A DNA stretch of 64,000 bases, taken from the NCBI RefSeq assembly GCF_001866655.1, contig NZ_MLYR01000029.1:1-64000 (forward strand), given 5' to 3'. Shown piece after piece: positions 61,115 through 64,000 of this stretch (its first letter is position 1; each line of letters starts with the position of its first letter). Source of the DNA: Bacillus sp. MUM 116. Its GTDB lineage: Bacteria; Bacillota; Bacilli; Bacillales; Cytobacillaceae. The notes below the pieces were generated by a model. It ran no database searches. It was not told the origin of the DNA and worked only from the letters and a program-made list of their open reading frames with translations. The translations under genes and the position numbers were made by a program.

Positions 61115-61501
61115 TTTGACTATTACTTTTCCAACCATTCCTTCCTGGAAATGGTACCGACATATCAGTTCATATGTATCGGGCTTTTCCGGTTTCACGG
61201 TAATGGTTTTTTCTTTTCCCGGTTGGACTTCGGCGTCAATTCTGAGCTTTTCCACTGTGAAGGTGTGCTCTTTCCTTCCTTTGTTTTTCAATATCAACGT
61301 TGTCGTTCTTCCATTGGGAATAGAGATGACTTTCGGATTAAAGTAATCATCGTTCAACTCGACTTCAATCGCATTCACCGTCTCCATAGGCTGTGTTTCG
61401 ACGCCGGATTCGGCAAATGCGGCGAGTGAGCCTGGAGTTGTCACAACCACAATCATCGCAAGCAAAACGACCAATCCTGTTAACCACTTATTCATAGACA
61501 T
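61112..61501 (-). CDS. Secreted cupredoxin-domain protein
   Basis: 129-aa protein. Signal peptide MSMNKWLTGLVVLLAMIVVV ... AFA (about 1-30). The rest is a plastocyanin-like beta-sandwich with type 1 copper ligands: His in GRKEHTFTV (about 80) and Cys-x2-His-x4-Met in ELICRYHFQEGM (about 114-125). Likely an electron carrier or copper-binding protein outside the membrane. ATG 61501 has GGAGGG seven bases upstream. Partner oxidase not in the window. Confidence 0.86.
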   Translation of the reverse strand: MSMNKWLTGLVVLLAMIVVVTTPGSLAAFAESGVETQPMETVNAIEVELNDDYFNPKVISIPNGRTTTLILKNKGRKEHTFTVEKLRIDAEVQPGKEKTITVKPEKPDTYELICRYHFQEGMVGKVIVK

Positions 61502-61696
61502 TCGCAATCCCTCCTTTCCTAATAACTATTTTTTTCCAATTCATATCATTTTATCACAATAAATTGGGTTCCAACGTCCTTTCAAAATAGAACTTTTTTA
61601 TCTTAAAAAATGACAAGGAAAAAAGATCGACTCTAATGACGATCATTTGGAATCAATTCGAAATAAGAAATAAGATGATAAAATGTTCCCCTTGTT

Positions 61697-61729
61697 CCAA
61701 AAAAAGTCGCCTTGAACAGACGACTTTAA
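61697..61729 (-). terminator. Terminator after the second SBP remnant
   Basis: Minus strand AAAGTCGTC / GCGACTTT hairpin followed by TTTTT. Confidence 0.6.
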
Positions 61730-61796
61730 CTAAAAATGTGGTTATGAACTTTATGAAGGCCATTTCAGCCGCAATTTTAACATGCTTTATCCTTTT

Positions 61797-62324
61797 CTAT
61801 TCATTTGACTTATCTTTTCCGAACCACTTGATACTGATTTTGGCGAAAGTTCCGTTATCCTTCAGAGTTTGAATCGCTTTTGCTAGTTCTTTCTCCAATT
61901 TAGCATCCCCTTTACGAACGGCTATTCCAGTTGGTAATTGCCCAAAGGATTCTTCTAACACATCAAATGCATCAGGTTTGGCTTTTTTGTAGTAGGCGCC
62001 AACGGCTTCAGGTAAAATACCATCCCACGCCGTTGGTTTAAATTCTGCTTTTACACCACGTTCTTTAGCAATCGCATTCCCAAAGTCTACATCAAAACCT
62101 ACTAACTCATTTTTATCGTTACGATATTCCATTGGAGGAAAAGTGTCATCCATTGCCATGGTGATAACCCCTCGTTTTTTAATCGAAGCAAATGTATCTC
62201 CGCTATTAGTCTTTGATGTATTTTCGTGTGTAGAATTATCTGGTAGTTTTAGCTGTGAGCCGCATGCGGTTGCCATTAATGCTACTGCTATGATGATATA
62301 AATCTGGATGACCTTCTTTATGAT
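61797..62324 (-). pseudogene. Amino-acid ABC substrate-binding lipoprotein with internal deletion
   Basis: Frame is open from the signal peptide (IKKVIQIYIIIAVALMATAC, lipobox ATAC) to the stop, but no ATG is in place at the expected start (ATC ATA AAG; the first ATG, 62276, is inside the signal). After KRGVITMAMDDTFPPMEYRN and KPTAWDGILPE the sequence jumps to AVGAYYKKAKPDAFDVLEES: about 100 residues covering the usual ISGMS...GTT ligand region are missing. The end (KISIKWFGKDKSNE) parallels the first remnant. Probably non-functional. Confidence 0.82.
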
Positions 62325-62329
62325 GTTAT

Positions 62330-62480
62330 TCCTACATATCTCCCTTTAATTCTTATCTATTTAGCAAGGTAAAGTGTTTTTATGTACTTAATTGTAATTT
62401 TATACAACTAAAACGCAATGCATTTTATTGAAGTTAGATTATTTAAACTATTTTGATAGTTTCGAATTATAATTTTATTA
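62330..62480 (-). promoter_or_regulatory. Promoter region of the second SBP remnant (duplicate B)
   Basis: Homologous to 59280-59410. Contains inverted repeat AAACTAT TTTG ATAGTTT (62445-62462). The better-conserved repeat within otherwise diverging DNA suggests a former operator. Confidence 0.6.
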
Positions 62481-62529
62481 TGATGTCGAGTATGTAAAAT
62501 CAACAGCCATTAGAAGCAAAAACAAAGAT

Positions 62530-62551
62530 ACTCCCGATTAAAATCGAGAGT
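62530..62551 (-). terminator. Terminator of the CotB-family gene
   Basis: ACTCCCGATT / AATCGAGAGT near-perfect stem, minus-strand ATCTTTGTTTTT after it. Confidence 0.5.
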
Positions 62552-62590
62552 CCCCTTGATAAATCTTCTTCATTTTTAATTTCTCAAATT

Positions 62591-62998
62591 CTAGCCTATG
62601 CTGATATTATGGAGATGGGAGAAGGAAATGTAAACAATTTCTTCATTATGAATCAATGAAATCATATCATTATTTACATCATATAAAACTCCTTCTAAGT
62701 TTACTTGACTATCACGGTTTAATTTGACCCAATTGAGTTTTTGGCTTTCTAACAGATTTAGTAAATTATTAGCTTTTTTATACTCAAAACCTTCAGGGAA
62801 TAAAATATTGAATTCCTTGGTATTCTCCGTCACGCTTTGTATGTGTTGGGTAATATAGAAAACAACTCCATCTTCTTCTGTCTGTACGACAAGATAATCA
62901 TCAAAAACATCTAATAACCTACCAACCCCATATTCTTGACACCCCTGATCAATTTTGATCATTTTACCTAAAAAAGAGCTCATTGTGTCTTGAAACAT
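62591..62998 (-). CDS. CotB-family protein, short (no Ser-rich tail)
   Basis: 135-aa paralogue of the protein at 2055: MFQDTMSSFLGKMIKIDQGCQEYGVGRLLDVFDDYLVVQTEEDGVVFYITQHIQSVTE (module 1) and LNWVKLNRDSQVNLEGVL ... SHLHNISIG (module 2). It ends right after the second module, so it lacks a CotH-target tail. ATG 62998 has GGGGAAAA upstream; an earlier ATG at 63019 has no RBS. Shares a CATATA promoter arrangement with the 2055 gene. Probably a coat protein. Confidence 0.83.
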   Translation of the reverse strand: MFQDTMSSFLGKMIKIDQGCQEYGVGRLLDVFDDYLVVQTEEDGVVFYITQHIQSVTENTKEFNILFPEGFEYKKANNLLNLLESQKLNWVKLNRDSQVNLEGVLYDVNNDMISLIHNEEIVYISFSHLHNISIG

Positions 62999-63044
62999 CA
63001 ATAATTTTCCCCTCTCCATAAAACAAGCATTCTTTTCTTTTATT

Positions 63045-63072
63045 TATATGAAGCATGCAGATGGGTTGTACT
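63045..63072 (-). promoter_or_regulatory. Candidate sigma-K promoter of the CotB-family gene
   Basis: Minus strand AGTACAAC, 17 bases after the AC, then CATATAAATA. Same layout as 1984-2011. Confidence 0.4.
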
Positions 63073-63100
63073 AATAAAAATGCCTCTTTTGTGGGGAGAA

Positions 63101-63137
63101 GAAAAAGACCAAATCATATACGATTTGGTCTTTTTCT
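63101..63137. terminator. Strong bidirectional terminator
   Basis: AAAAAGACCAAATC / GATTTGGTCTTTTT perfect 14-bp stem. Confidence 0.9.
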
Positions 63138-63163
63138 TGCTATGGTAATTAGAAATGTACTCT

Positions 63164-64000
<837 letters not shown>

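Overview
The window comes from the chromosome of a low-GC, endospore-forming Bacillaceae (Bacillus/Neobacillus-like). Support comes from spore-coat genes (CotH kinase and CotB-family proteins), GerPA/GerPF-like proteins, a B. subtilis-type frl operon with FrlR, ansR/ansAB, an Ile T-box in front of ilvA, strong GGAGG ribosome-binding sites and some TTG/GTG starts. No rRNA, tRNA, CRISPR array, intact prophage or intact insertion sequence was seen.

Layout. 1-4.7 kb is a coat-protein locus: a Ser/Gly-repeat protein running off the left edge, CotH, two CotB-family proteins and a related three-domain protein. 4.9-9.6 kb holds nitronate monooxygenase, a DCC-family thiol oxidoreductase and an orphan AI-2 (autoinducer-2) catabolic cassette, lsrK-cupin-lsrF. 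10-18 kb holds a VOC protein and the fructoselysine (Amadori product) operon frlR-frlD-frlO-frlN-frlM-frlB plus a second SIS-domain deglycase, with three copies of the TGGTATATACCA operator. 18-20.6 kb holds an SRAP protein, a Gly/Met/Pro-repeat protein and three tandem GerPF-like genes. 20.7-28.7 kb holds a decayed acyl-CoA ligase, a TPR protein, an SHMT-like gene cut by one stop codon, a FadR-type regulator and an EmrE-type exporter; the last three share an inverted-repeat operator. 28.7-36.3 kb holds transporters, a two-component system, ilvA and an HD-GYP protein. 36.5-47.8 kb holds a gamma-carbonic-anhydrase-like protein, pabB-pabA-pabC, a flavin reductase, ansAB/ansR, an arylamine N-acetyltransferase and a SWIM/SNF2 helicase. 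48-57.5 kb holds secreted and membrane proteins, several very small genes, a His15-less HPr paralogue, a carbamoylase-type M20 hydrolase and an IDEAL protein. 57.6-62.3 kb holds an M20 amidohydrolase beside two decayed copies of an amino-acid ABC transporter, around a sorbosone/glucose dehydrogenase-like gene and a cupredoxin. The right edge has another CotB-family gene, a small zinc-ribbon gene and the 3' part of thiC.

The genes are mostly metabolic and sporulation genes. The most unusual material is the CotH/Ser-repeat coat module (its first gene lies antisense to a misleading LPE-repeat reading frame), the lsrK-cupin-lsrF cassette without a transporter or LsrG, the predicted SHMT/exporter regulon, the HPr paralogue with Ser46 but no His15, and several unexplained repeats and structured elements.
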